Source: Henriciella sp.
GTDB taxonomy: Bacteria > Pseudomonadota > Alphaproteobacteria > Caulobacterales > Hyphomonadaceae
Length of the DNA stretch: 64,000 nucleotides
NCBI GenBank assembly: GCA_030066975.1
Contig: JASJAO010000010.1
Span: 1 to 64,000 of the forward strand
Reading direction: 5' to 3'
The position numbers and the translations under genes were made by a program. Below the pieces are notes generated by a model. That model was not told where the DNA came from and did no database searches. It saw nothing but the letters and a program-made list of their open reading frames with translations. Below, piece by piece: positions 26,201 through 34,605 of this stretch. Positions within the stretch are counted from its first letter, which is position 1, and every line of letters starts with the position of its first letter.

Positions 26201-26848
26201 AAACTGCATGAGCAGGGCCTCGGTGTGCCGCGCGATCTGGTCCAGGCGCGGGCCTGGACGGACAAAGCCGCAGTCGGCGGGAATGTTAAAGCCATGCACG
26301 ACCTGGCCGTGTTCTTCGCCGATGGTGAAGGTGGGACCCAGTCTTACGCCGCCGCGGTCGAGTGGTTCCGCAAAGCCGCCGAATTTGGTCTCGTCGACAG
26401 TCAGTATAATCTGGGTGTGATGTATGAGAACGGTCTCGGGATATCGCCGAGCGCAGCCGAAGCGCTTTACTGGTACGAAGTTGCCGCCAAGAATGGCGAT
26501 GCCAGCGCCGAGCAGAATATCGCAGAGTTGCGGGGGATCCTGTCGCCTGATTTGGTCGCAACAGCGTCTGAACGCGCAGAGAGTTGGACCGGGGCCTCCC
26601 AGAACGCGGCTTCGAACGGGACGTTCGCGCGGCAGATCTGGGAAGAGGGCCAACGCGAACAGGTGTTTGCGGTTCAAACCGTGCTGAATGGGCTCGGCTA
26701 TCGCGCCGGGACGCCGGATGGCATTGCCGGCGCTGGGACGCGGACGGCCCTTCGCGCTTTCCAGGCCGACTATGGCCTACCGACAGACGGCCAGATCACC
26801 GATCAGGTGGTCGATAAACTGAATGAATTGGCCAAAAGCGCGACCTGA
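23243..26848 (+). CDS. podJ: Polar organelle development protein PodJ-like, Sel1 and peptidoglycan-binding
   Basis: A 1201-residue protein with PodJ architecture. The N terminus SWSVKGIDDRARAVAKEKARLQGVTLGDYIND is typical of PodJ relatives. Long coiled-coil repeats cover about residues 60-600, then a highly acidic region (600-760) and a basic stretch. A single transmembrane segment lies near 815-840 (LIAAASVLVLATASAGAYL). The periplasmic part carries three or more Sel1 repeats (about 935-1085, for example RAAEQGLPAAQYRLAKLHEQG) and a C-terminal peptidoglycan-binding domain (AVQTVLNGLGYRAGTPDGIAGAGTRTALRAFQADYGL). In Caulobacter PodJ marks the new pole and recruits PleC and CpaE. CtrA and GANTC sites upstream suggest cell-cycle control. 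ATG 23243 follows GGTGGAG. Confidence 0.88.
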   Translation: MSSYGSWSVKGIDDRARAVAKEKARLQGVTLGDYINDLLLQGHSEAGPREAVSEQPSSERSSPAPAPSERSAPLDSLARRIEAVEARSTLAITGIDQSVLGLLARLENTENTTSAIASEVESMIDELRETHEGLQAKVNAIEADDTGAQNLEAMKALEAALGKLAAHVYEENSLVQDETAAVKGRMEAGFSDLTDRVEDVEVKIETTLADAASRVEKAVEQAELRAEGTSKHLAERFTAIESGVATKLSKVDDFDARLSAFEGEVSGAVSSMQSDVNAQLKTIGDSDARLGAVEAAMSTQLGKVEGIGTQVESIQGDVSNAITSMEGTLLRIQERLNRAETATDAALMGLEQSFVTLDKRLDVVAQQAAPEHMDALRKQIEERFEGLAADLRNGIELSRQQLADEIEQAAAGANPELMGRLEASVDDLRTEIMAGEERSSRALDAMHDQVNRISTGLDTRLRTIEEREGTVFDQVSENMTALADQLEQHVGESEQRSAAAIEQVGAQVATAINRVQARQDEATQTLEAKAQLAHEQQDARLSKALTSISDRLNHMQSQTVQVMSPVQQAIASLAARLEAVEDFSTPPFANKPDRVMPDIPLPSEDTTPIEPEASADAEPEPVETVAIKQADDEDLDFLEGLPDFDADEPELAAEADTFEFDEDWPEAESEPENAYLTDEDAPSELSEEDEGLLASPVEDDPIMSLGDWDDGRDETRENDIFASEEEDIGEDNADEDVIELDIDEVEAASDEDEEEELPQVDEEATDYLSRARRAAILAASEGNAVKKSKPKSKSRAKSSRPEVENLVYSKENSSPLSGKVPLIAAASVLVLATASAGAYLSLRGKQSADIDPVSVATAASAADLETQAQAGASGTEPSLAGVEYADLNPAAELQSLEAELFEEGSMTPTAGETASVEVEPVVEPAPVALPTIPKRLTLQQAAEDGNPVAQFQWGEAALTAGDLKEGSSFVRRAAEQGLPAAQYRLAKLHEQGLGVPRDLVQARAWTDKAAVGGNVKAMHDLAVFFADGEGGTQSYAAAVEWFRKAAEFGLVDSQYNLGVMYENGLGISPSAAEALYWYEVAAKNGDASAEQNIAELRGILSPDLVATASERAESWTGASQNAASNGTFARQIWEEGQREQVFAVQTVLNGLGYRAGTPDGIAGAGTRTALRAFQADYGLPTDGQITDQVVDKLNELAKSAT

Positions 26849-26854
26849 GACGGA

Positions 26855-27613
26855 TTAGCGGGAGTAGAACGCGCCGGTCGCGCCATAGCGCATCCTTCGT
26901 AGGACGATCCAGACGCCGATTACGGTCGCAGCGATGGCGAGCCCGTGCAGTTCCGTGCGCTGCCAATTGTTTACGATGACACCGATCAGGCCCCAGCCAA
27001 GCGCGACGAAATACCAAAGGTTGGTGCTGATCCTGCTGGCAAAGGCAGAGGCGAGCAGTCCGGCGGGGATGAGGGTGAGCCAGAGCGATTGCCAGACCCG
27101 GTCCGTCACATCGCGACCCAAGGCCCAACGGGTCACATCCGGCACGCTGATTGAGACTGCGACGCTGAGCCAACCGGCCAGCAAACCGACAAGACCACAG
27201 GCGAGCAGGCGGTGCAGTGTGCCGTCAAAGCCTCCTGCCAGATCAAGCCTGTAAGCGGCCACCCATGCGGCGGCAAGGATAGGTAGCAACAGGACAAAGT
27301 CGAGCCAGGGCTGGGCGAGGCTCTGCGCGCTGATCATCCAGATGACATTGCCCAGTCCGGCGACGGCTAAAGGCGCGGCAAGGTGATCGGACGTGGCGGT
27401 CGGTCGTATATTCGCCAGGAGTGCAAAGGTCAGATAAGCCAGAAAAATCGGACCCCATATCGCGAAAAATACACCCGGTGGCAGTTCTGGCGGGAGGCCA
27501 TCGGCGACCGCGCGCATGCCGATATTCTCGCCTATCCCCAAGACCGGTAAGACTGGCGCCGCAAACTGTGCGATCGCGATCAGGAGCAGGGCAAGCCGTA
27601 CCAAGCGTATCAT
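26855..27613 (-). CDS. TspO/MBR-related membrane protein
   Basis: A 252-residue, nearly all-hydrophobic protein with about seven membrane helices. FAIWGPIFLAYLTFALL resembles the TspO core (FxxWGPIY). This looks like the larger 'tryptophan-rich sensory protein' relatives rather than classical 160-residue TspO. The family binds porphyrins or sterols; the ligand here is unknown. GGAGGAATT lies 8 bp before the ATG. It converges with podJ, with only 6 bp between the stops, and stands alone on its strand. Confidence 0.7.
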   Translation of the reverse strand: MIRLVRLALLLIAIAQFAAPVLPVLGIGENIGMRAVADGLPPELPPGVFFAIWGPIFLAYLTFALLANIRPTATSDHLAAPLAVAGLGNVIWMISAQSLAQPWLDFVLLLPILAAAWVAAYRLDLAGGFDGTLHRLLACGLVGLLAGWLSVAVSISVPDVTRWALGRDVTDRVWQSLWLTLIPAGLLASAFASRISTNLWYFVALGWGLIGVIVNNWQRTELHGLAIAATVIGVWIVLRRMRYGATGAFYSR

Positions 27614-27680
27614 GAATCAATTCCTCCGGGAGGCTGGGTCGCAAACCGTGCCCGGTTCGTCCAGTAAGAGAAATGTGATC

Positions 27681-29300
27681 TCAGGGCAGAAGCGCTTCCA
27701 GAGCTTCGATCCGATCAGCTTCGGCGGTCGGTTTGTCCCAGCGGACGCGGTTGATGCGCGGAAAGCGCATGGCAATGCCTGATTTATGCCGCGGCGAGCG
27801 TTGCAGGCCTTCAAACGCCACTTCGAGAACCAGGCCCGCATCCTTGGTGGCGGTCACCGCACAGACCGGGCCATAGCGCTCAACCGTGTTGCCCCGCACG
27901 AATTTATCAAGCTGTTTCAGTTCTTCATCCGTGAAACCGAAATAGGCTTTGCCAACCGGTGTGAGCTGGTCTTCACCATCAACCTCGCGCCAGACCCCGA
28001 AAGTAAAGTCGGAATAGAAGCTGGAGCGTTTTCCGTGCCCGCGTTGAGCATAGAGCATCACTGCGTCGACCAGAAATGGATCTCGCTTCCACTTGAACCA
28101 CGGGCCTTTGGGACGTCCGGCCTGGTAGGTGCTGTCCCAGCGTTTGAGCATGATGCCTTCGATTTCGGGGGCGGGCGGGGCGTTGCGGGCCGTTTCCAGA
28201 GCCAGGATATCGTCGAAGGGCACCAGGGGAGACAGATCGATGCGCTCGGACGAGGTCTTGTCGAGAAAGGCTTCGAGCCGGGCGCGTCGGTCCTTGAATG
28301 TCTGCGCACGCAGGTCGTCATCGCCTTCTATTAGAAGGTCGTAGACGCGCACGAACGCGGGCCGGGCGTCCATCTGCTTTTTGGAGACGGTCTTTCGGTT
28401 GAGACGCTGTTGCAGCTCATTGAACGGCGCGACGCCCCCATCCGGGGCGCGGATCAACAGTTCCCCATCAAGCGCAGCGTCGAAATCCATCGCCGCCAAC
28501 ACATCGGGAAAGGTGTGGGAGATGTCGTCGCCGGTGCGCGTGTAAATGCGGCGCGTGTCGCCCTCAGAGACGATCTGAACCCGGATGCCGTCATACTTCC
28601 ATTCGGCGGCATAGGCGGCCTGCGTGATGAGATCGGGGTCAATCGCGTCGGGATTGTTGCGGTCTTTTTTGGCCACCAAAGGATGCGCGAGCATAACCGG
28701 TCGAAACGGGGCCATGATGTCCGGGGCCGGTTTATCAGCCTTACCCTCGAGCCAGGCGAACAGGCTCTCATAAGGCGGCTCAAGGCCGTGCCAGATTTCT
28801 TCGATCTCAGCAGGCTCCACAGTTCCAAACTGAGCAGCAGCGACCTTGGCGAGGCGCGAGGACACGCCAATGCGCAGGCCGCCCGTGACCAGTTTAAGCA
28901 AAGCCCAGCGGCCTCTGGGATCAAGCGCGTCCAGCCAGCGCTCGATCAGTTTGGCATTTTCGGCTTTTGTGGCCGTACGCAGCTGTTCGACAATCTCTCC
29001 GAGCTCCGGCACGCGATTGGCCCCGCGCTGAGCCGGCCAGATCAAACTGACAGTTTCGGCGAGGTCTCCGACATAATCGTAGGACAGACGAAACAGTTCG
29101 TGGTCGACCTTCTGTTCGACCAGGCTGCGGATGAGACCGGCCTTTACGCCGGGAATGTCGACTTCGGAGGTGAGGGCCGCGAGCGCCCAGCCGCGTTCGG
29201 GATCGGGTTGGCGCGCAAAGAAGTCCTGCATCAAACCCAGCTTGCGATTGCGAGAGGGGGTGAGCAGCAATTGTTCCAGCAAGATGGCGAAGGCTTCCAT
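27681..29300 (-). CDS. ATP-dependent DNA ligase (cisplatin-damage-response type)
   Basis: About 539 residues. The N-terminal helical domain (LEQLLLTPSRNRKLGLMQDFF...PDPERGWALAAL) is typical of the bacterial ligase family named for cisplatin response. The adenylation motif with the nucleophilic Lys is AAEWKYDGIRVQ, and motif IV EGIMLKR and motif V GPWFKWKRDP are present. The C-terminal OB domain ends near FPRINRVRWDKP. It seals DNA nicks using ATP. In many genomes this ligase sits with a nuclease, a DEXH helicase and the phosphoesterase PdeM; none of them is next to it here. The ATG at 29300 (MEAFAIL) matches the family start; ATG at 29330 is also possible. Confidence 0.92.
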   Translation of the reverse strand: MEAFAILLEQLLLTPSRNRKLGLMQDFFARQPDPERGWALAALTSEVDIPGVKAGLIRSLVEQKVDHELFRLSYDYVGDLAETVSLIWPAQRGANRVPELGEIVEQLRTATKAENAKLIERWLDALDPRGRWALLKLVTGGLRIGVSSRLAKVAAAQFGTVEPAEIEEIWHGLEPPYESLFAWLEGKADKPAPDIMAPFRPVMLAHPLVAKKDRNNPDAIDPDLITQAAYAAEWKYDGIRVQIVSEGDTRRIYTRTGDDISHTFPDVLAAMDFDAALDGELLIRAPDGGVAPFNELQQRLNRKTVSKKQMDARPAFVRVYDLLIEGDDDLRAQTFKDRRARLEAFLDKTSSERIDLSPLVPFDDILALETARNAPPAPEIEGIMLKRWDSTYQAGRPKGPWFKWKRDPFLVDAVMLYAQRGHGKRSSFYSDFTFGVWREVDGEDQLTPVGKAYFGFTDEELKQLDKFVRGNTVERYGPVCAVTATKDAGLVLEVAFEGLQRSPRHKSGIAMRFPRINRVRWDKPTAEADRIEALEALLP

Positions 29301-29412
29301 GGCCGCCTTTATGGCGAGGGGTGAATTCATTGTCACAAAAAGTTTGTGAGTAATCGCTTGCATATTGCGGAAGCAAGAAGTAAGCGATCAATCACTTATC
29401 AAGGAGGACGAT

Positions 29413-29754
29413 ATGAAATCGCATTATTTCGCAACACTCATCGTGTCGGTGATGGCCGGTTCCGGACTGGCACACGCCGATAGTTTCCAGAACGCATCAC
29501 AAGCTGCGGCAGATTCCGCAGAAGCCTCTGCGCGCCTTGTCGCGTCTGGCGTTCAGGTCACATTGGGGGCCACGGCGGTTCCGCTGGCCGCCTCCGGAGC
29601 GGTGGCAAATGCTGGTGGCAGCGCGGCCAATCAAATTGCGGGAGATCTTTGGGATGCCGCGAATGCGCCTTTGACCGTGGATGATGACATCGCCATGGCG
29701 CAGCCTCTGCCGCGCCTCAATCAGGATGTGGGCCCGGTGGAGCAGGCAGAATGA
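29413..29754 (+). CDS. Small secreted protein of unknown function
   Basis: A 113-residue protein with a signal peptide (MKSHYFATLIVSVMAGSGLAHA, likely cut after AHA). The mature part is rich in Ala, Ser and Gly and ends in an acidic segment. No known domain was recognised. AAGGAGG lies 5 bp before the ATG, so translation should be strong. Its stop overlaps the next start in an ATGA, tying it to the DUF2145 protein. Such small secreted partners are often seen beside DUF2145 genes. Function unknown; it may be a substrate or chaperone of the neighbour. Confidence 0.75.
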   Translation: MKSHYFATLIVSVMAGSGLAHADSFQNASQAAADSAEASARLVASGVQVTLGATAVPLAASGAVANAGGSAANQIAGDLWDAANAPLTVDDDIAMAQPLPRLNQDVGPVEQAE

Positions 29755-30593
29755 GCCACTCTGGATTGGGCTCAGCCCTTAAAGCAATTTGCCTCGGCAC
29801 AGCGATGGCTGTGCTCGGGGTCCCTGTAGCGACCGCTGACAGCGGGTCAGGTGCGGCAGCGACCTCAGACTTTTTCACGCCTGAAGAGGCCGGCGCCTAT
29901 TCCAAACAGATAGAGCGTGAACTGGCCGCGAAAGGCGCCCGAATTGCGATTGTGTTCCGGACGGGGCGAACCCGCGACAAGCTGCCGGACGGGATTGACT
30001 ATACCCATGGCGCTTTCTGGGTTCACCAGACCATTGCCCGACCGGATGGCTCCACCTTCAAAGGCTATGTGACCTATAATCTGTTTCACGGCGACGGTGA
30101 GAGCCTGAGCCGCGAGCAATCCTATCTCGCAGAAGCGTTTCCGTTCGAGTTTGTGGCCTCGTCCGCGGTGGACGATCTCGGCGTCATCCTGCTCGAACCG
30201 GAATTGCAGCGGCGATTGCTGAGCCTGCTGGCGGACGGATCGTATGAAGACTTGCACGATACGGACTATTCCCTGATTGCCAGTCCGTTTGATGACCGGT
30301 TCCAGAACTGCAATGAGTTCATGCTGGACGTCATCGCAGCCGCGCTGTGGGAGACGACCGACTATGATCAGATCAAAGCCAATCTCCGAGCGCACTTTAC
30401 CGCGACCAGGGTCAGGGTCGGCCTGCTGGCCCGGACCTTTGGGCCGCTGGCTGACAGTCGCCTGAAGACGAAAGATCATCGCGGCCAACCGATCCTGACG
30501 GTCACGTTTGCGTCTTTGGCGGATTTTCTAACCCAGAACGGCTACGCGACGGAGGTGTTCAAAACCGCGCCGGGATCGGTCCAAACAGGCTGA
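29751..30593 (+). CDS. DUF2145 protein, periplasmic
   Basis: A 280-residue protein with a signal peptide (cut near TADSGSG). It belongs to DUF2145: ARIAIVFRTGRTRDKLPDGIDYTHGAFWVHQTI holds the conserved His region, and NCNEFMLDVIAAALW carries a Cys. The His/Cys layout recalls the NlpC/YiiX peptidase-like fold, so a hydrolase role is plausible but unproven. Its first codon overlaps the stop of the small secreted gene by 4 bp, so the pair are translationally coupled. Confidence 0.82.
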   Translation: MSHSGLGSALKAICLGTAMAVLGVPVATADSGSGAAATSDFFTPEEAGAYSKQIERELAAKGARIAIVFRTGRTRDKLPDGIDYTHGAFWVHQTIARPDGSTFKGYVTYNLFHGDGESLSREQSYLAEAFPFEFVASSAVDDLGVILLEPELQRRLLSLLADGSYEDLHDTDYSLIASPFDDRFQNCNEFMLDVIAAALWETTDYDQIKANLRAHFTATRVRVGLLARTFGPLADSRLKTKDHRGQPILTVTFASLADFLTQNGYATEVFKTAPGSVQTG

Positions 30594-30676
30594 AAGCGGT
30601 GACAAGCGCAGCCCGTCCCCTTGCCCGAATCTGCTGTGAACCCTAAGCACGGGAGCAGATTCGAAGGGAGAGCGGT

Positions 30677-32200
30677 ATGGGCGACAGGATCTTCATTGGC
30701 GGGGCTGACACAGAAGGCACAGGCCAACCCAATGGTGCGCAGACACTGCTGCTGAACCGCGCCAACCGGCATGGCATTGTCGCCGGTGCGACGGGGACGG
30801 GGAAAACGGTCACCTTGCAGATCCTCGCGGAAGGCTTTTCGGCTGCAGGCGTGCCGGTTTTCTGCGCGGACGTGAAAGGCGACCTGTCGGGGATCTGTGT
30901 GTCGGGCAGCCCGGAGCACAAACTGCACCCGAAACTGATCTCGCGGGCGGAGAAAATCGGCTTTGAAGATTATGGCTATGGCGCGACCCCGACTGTGTTC
31001 TGGGACGTGTTCGGCGACAAAGGTCATCCGGTCCGCACCACCATTAGCGAGATGGGCCCCTTACTCCTCTCTCGCCTGATGGACCTGTCGGAAACCCAGG
31101 AAGGGGTCCTGACGGTGGCGTTTGAGTATGCCGACGATGAAGGCATGTTGCTGCTCGACCTGAAAGACTTGCGCAAACTGCTCAATCATATGGGTGACAA
31201 GGAGGTGCGCGACACGATCAGCCGGGAATATGGCAATGTGGCGACCGCGAGCCTCGGCGCCATTCAGCGCCGGCTTCTGGTCCTGGAACGTGAGGGGGCG
31301 GAGACGTTTTTTGGTGAGCCGGCGTTGAAACTGCAGGACTTCATGCGCACAACACGGGATGGACGTGGGATCGTGAACGTTCTGGACTCAACGACGCTGA
31401 TCAATAGCCCGCGGCTGTATTCAACGTTCCTGCTCTGGCTGTTGTCTGAACTGTTCGAGGAATTGCCGGAGGTGGGTGATCCGGACAAACCGAAAATGGT
31501 GTTCTTCTTTGATGAGGCGCATCTGCTGTTCAACGATGCGCCGCGGGCTCTGCTGGAGAAGATTGAACAGGTGGTTCGTCTGATCCGGTCCAAGGGTGTC
31601 GGGGTGTTCTTCGTGACGCAAAACCCGCGCGATCTGCCGGAAAGTGTTTTGGCCCAGCTTGGCAATCGGATTCAGCATGCGCTGAGAGCCTACACACCGG
31701 CAGAGCGGAAAGGCGTTCGCGCCGCGGCGCAGTCTTTCCGGGAGAATCCGAACTTTGATAGCGAAGAGGTGATTACCGATCTCGGTGTGGGCGAGGCACT
31801 CGTCTCGACGCTCGATGAGAAAGGGGCGCCTGGTATCGTCCAGCGCACGCTGATCCGCCCGCCGAGTTCCCGCCTTGGCCCGGCGACCGAGGCCGAACGT
31901 GAGGCGGAAATGCAAAACAGTCCGGTGCTTGGTCTCTATGATGAAGCAATAGACCGCGAGTCAGCGTATGAGATCCTTCTGAAGCGGGAAGAAGAGGCCG
32001 CGGAAGCAGCTGAACGGCTGGCCAAAGAGGAAGAGCGCGCTGAGAAAGAGCTGAAGCGCAAAAAGACCAAGACGACGCGTCGGCGCCGGTCCACGCGCAT
32101 GACCTCCACCGAACGGGCGATCAATACCGCGACCCGGACGATTGCGCGTGACGTGACCAAATATGTTCTGCGCGGTATCTTTGGCGGTCGTAGCCGCTAG
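30677..32200 (+). CDS. HerA-like ATPase, DUF853 (YjgR) family
   Basis: A 507-residue member of the DUF853 helicase-like group, related to HerA/FtsK. Walker A GATGTGKT lies near residue 37, Walker B MVFFFDEAHLLF near 275, and KGVGVFFVTQNPRDLPESVLAQLGNRIQHALRA is a strong family signature. The C-terminal 60 residues are charged and end in basic KKKTKTTRRRRST. Its role is unclear; a DNA-translocating function is inferred from HerA kinship. GGGAG precedes the ATG. A TetR gene and a YaiI gene follow closely, so they are probably one transcript. Confidence 0.9.
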   Translation: MGDRIFIGGADTEGTGQPNGAQTLLLNRANRHGIVAGATGTGKTVTLQILAEGFSAAGVPVFCADVKGDLSGICVSGSPEHKLHPKLISRAEKIGFEDYGYGATPTVFWDVFGDKGHPVRTTISEMGPLLLSRLMDLSETQEGVLTVAFEYADDEGMLLLDLKDLRKLLNHMGDKEVRDTISREYGNVATASLGAIQRRLLVLEREGAETFFGEPALKLQDFMRTTRDGRGIVNVLDSTTLINSPRLYSTFLLWLLSELFEELPEVGDPDKPKMVFFFDEAHLLFNDAPRALLEKIEQVVRLIRSKGVGVFFVTQNPRDLPESVLAQLGNRIQHALRAYTPAERKGVRAAAQSFRENPNFDSEEVITDLGVGEALVSTLDEKGAPGIVQRTLIRPPSSRLGPATEAEREAEMQNSPVLGLYDEAIDRESAYEILLKREEEAAEAAERLAKEEERAEKELKRKKTKTTRRRRSTRMTSTERAINTATRTIARDVTKYVLRGIFGGRSR

Positions 32201-32209
32201 GAGTTCCCT

Positions 32210-32755
32210 TTGGCAAAGGCAGACGCGCGTCGTTCAGAGTTGCTGGATCAGCTTGCTGACCATGTGCTGAAAGACGGGCTGATGAATGCCAGTCTGAGAC
32301 CACTGGCCAAAGCGGTCGGCACCAGCGATCGCATGCTGCTCTACTATTTTGAGGACAAGGCGGATCTGATCGGCGCGATCCTGGACCGGATCTCTGAGCG
32401 GGTGACCCAGCTTCTGGAACAGTCTGCGCCACAAAAACCTCTCCCTATGGAGGAGCTGACACCGACCCTGTTACAGGCCGTCTCGTCAGACGCGTTCTGG
32501 CCCTATTTGCGGCTTTGGTTGCAGATGGCGGCCTTTTCCGCTGACGGTGATCCGGTTTTCAAAACCGCTGGCGAACGGATCGGACGAGGTTTTGTGGCCT
32601 GGACTGAAGCTCAGCTGTCGGCGCCGGATGCGGCGAGCCGCGCGCGTGATGCGGCCGAGATTCTGATCCTGATCGAAGGCAGTGTCCTGCTCCGTAGTCT
32701 TGGGCTTGAGGATGTTGTGGAGCAGGTCTTTCCCCCGATACGGGAGCATGACTGA
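32210..32755 (+). CDS. TetR-family regulator
   Basis: A 181-residue TetR-type regulator. The helix-turn-helix is in NASLRPLAKAVGTSDRMLLYYFEDKADLIGAIL. The TTG start at 32210 follows AGGAG by 6 bp, just after the HerA stop. The C-terminal region (AFWPYLRLWLQMAAFSADGD) resembles TetR effector domains of hydrophobic ligands. It overlaps the YaiI start in TGATGG, so the three genes form one transcript. The ligand is unknown. Confidence 0.88.
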   Translation: MAKADARRSELLDQLADHVLKDGLMNASLRPLAKAVGTSDRMLLYYFEDKADLIGAILDRISERVTQLLEQSAPQKPLPMEELTPTLLQAVSSDAFWPYLRLWLQMAAFSADGDPVFKTAGERIGRGFVAWTEAQLSAPDAASRARDAAEILILIEGSVLLRSLGLEDVVEQVFPPIREHD

Positions 32756-33231
32756 TGGCGCCAGAAAACCCTACCGCGCCTAACATTCTGGTCGACGCGG
32801 ATGCCTGTCCGGTCAAGGATGAGATTTACAAAGTCGCTCTGCGCAAGTCCGTGCCGGTCACTTTAGTCAGCAACAGTTTCTTGCGTATTCCGCCGCATCC
32901 ACTGTTGAAACTAATCACGGTCAGCGATGGATTTGACGCCGCTGACGACTGGATTGCCGAGCGCGCCGGGCCAAGTTCGGTGGTCATCACCGCAGACATC
33001 CTGCTCGCGGAGCGGACTTTGAAAGCCGGGGCCATCACGCTTGGGCCGAATGGCAAACCGTTTACCGAGAATTCGATTGGGTCTGCAATTGCGACCCGTG
33101 CCATCATGGCAGACTTGCGCGCGGGAGCGGTTGGACAGAATATCGGTGGCCCGGCACCTTTCTCCAAGGCCGACCGGTCGCGCTTTTTGTCGGCGCTTGA
33201 TCAAGCCCTGGTGAAGCTGGAACGCCGCTAG
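32755..33231 (+). CDS. YaiI/YqxD family protein (UPF0178)
   Basis: A 158-residue member of UPF0178. The signature ILVDADACPVKDEIYKVALR is near the start, with DDWIAERAGPSSVVITADILLAERTLKAGA and LGPNGKPFTENSIGSAIATR typical of the family. The fold is PIN/NYN-like, with conserved Asp residues that suggest a nuclease, but no activity is proven. It overlaps the TetR stop codon by one base and is the last gene of this group. Mature function unknown. Confidence 0.93.
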   Translation: MAPENPTAPNILVDADACPVKDEIYKVALRKSVPVTLVSNSFLRIPPHPLLKLITVSDGFDAADDWIAERAGPSSVVITADILLAERTLKAGAITLGPNGKPFTENSIGSAIATRAIMADLRAGAVGQNIGGPAPFSKADRSRFLSALDQALVKLERR

Positions 33232-33424
33232 CCATCCCGGGCAGCATCCCATCAGGTTCGAAGACAGCCTCTGTCAGTCTTTAGGCAAAACCGGCGCAGA
33301 TTGATCGTTGAATGGTGCATAAGCGGAGAATGCACCTCAATGTTCGCGGGTCGCTTGTTGCGGTTTTGATGGTCGTTTCAAGTGAAGCAGCACGCCCATC
33401 GCCGTGTCGCCATTCGACAAGACC

Positions 33425-34462
33425 ATGTTTGATCACCTGCCAAGCCATCTCGATGACCTGCCGCGTATACGCGTTCACGAGACCGCAGCGAGTTCAAGAC
33501 TGTCGGAGGCCGATTTTTCTGAGGATACGCCCTATGTTGTGAGAGGACTGGTTTCCGACTGGCCGATGGTGAAAGCGGGCAATGAGTCCTCAGATAGGCT
33601 GCGCAGCTATCTTCTGGATTTCTACAACAAGAAGCCCCTGGTGGCGTCTTTCGGCGCGCCGGAGATCAAGGGACTGATCTCCTATGCCGACGATATGAGC
33701 ATGAACACGGTGCAGCGGCGCACCGATTTGTTGGATGTCTTCAAACGCATTGCCGCCAGTGAAGCCGATGCTGAACAGGCCTGTATCTATATCGCAGCGA
33801 TTGCCCAGGATGCGTATTTTCCAGGACTTCAGGCAGAAAACCCGATCGATCTTGGCGGGCACAAGGCTTTTGGTCGTCTTTGGATGGGAACCCGGAGCTG
33901 TATTCCGGCCCATAATGATTCCCCCGCCAATCTTGCCTGTGTTGTGACCGGGCGACGTCGCTTCACATTGTTCCCGCCGCACGTGTTTCGAGATCTCTAT
34001 CTTGGGCCGATCGACAACACCCCGGCGGGACGGTCGATCAGCATGGTGGATACGCGCGACCCAGATTTTGCCAAATATCCCCGGTTCCGAGAGGCTTTGG
34101 AGGAAGCCAGCGTAGCCGAACTGGGGCCCGGCGACGCGATCTTTATTCCGCCGCTCTGGTGGCACAATGTTGAGGGCCTGAACCCGTTCAATATCCTGAT
34201 CAATTACTGGTGGCGCCGCTCACCCGAATATCTTGGCAACCCTCAACCTGCGCTCAATCACGCGCTGCTGGCTTTGCGCGACCTGCCGCAGGACCAGAAA
34301 GACTATTGGCGCGAAGTGTTCGACTATTACGTGTTCAGGAATGACGAAGAGACCGTCGCACATATTCCGACCGGAAAACGCGGCGTGCTCGATAAACTGA
34401 CGCCGCAGACCGCGCAGAATGTCCGTAACTTTCTGATGCGGGTCTTCCAGCCACGCCGTTGA
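33425..34462 (+). CDS. Cupin-like (JmjC-type) domain protein
   Basis: About 345 residues. It resembles the cupin-8/JmjC group of iron and 2-oxoglutarate-dependent oxygenases: CIPAHNDSPANLACVVTGRRRFTLFPP carries the HxD metal motif, and GPGDAIFIPPLWWHNVEGLNPFNILINYWW carries the second metal His. Such proteins hydroxylate proteins or act near tryptophan halogenases in this lineage; the substrate here is unknown. The ATG at 33425 is chosen over an in-frame GTG at 33404; neither has a clear ribosome-binding site. It stands alone between convergent or distant neighbours. Confidence 0.85.
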   Translation: MFDHLPSHLDDLPRIRVHETAASSRLSEADFSEDTPYVVRGLVSDWPMVKAGNESSDRLRSYLLDFYNKKPLVASFGAPEIKGLISYADDMSMNTVQRRTDLLDVFKRIAASEADAEQACIYIAAIAQDAYFPGLQAENPIDLGGHKAFGRLWMGTRSCIPAHNDSPANLACVVTGRRRFTLFPPHVFRDLYLGPIDNTPAGRSISMVDTRDPDFAKYPRFREALEEASVAELGPGDAIFIPPLWWHNVEGLNPFNILINYWWRRSPEYLGNPQPALNHALLALRDLPQDQKDYWREVFDYYVFRNDEETVAHIPTGKRGVLDKLTPQTAQNVRNFLMRVFQPRR

Positions 34463-34605
34463 TCCCGGTCGGCTGGAGGAACGCGGTCCTGTTTCCGCGG
34501 CGTGTAGGCTTCCATCTGTGTGGTTGAGCCCCTAAGTGTTGGTGACGCCGCCGTCAGGTTTATCCGGCGGGCCAAGCGACACGACAGGTTACGGGAGACC
34601 AAGCG

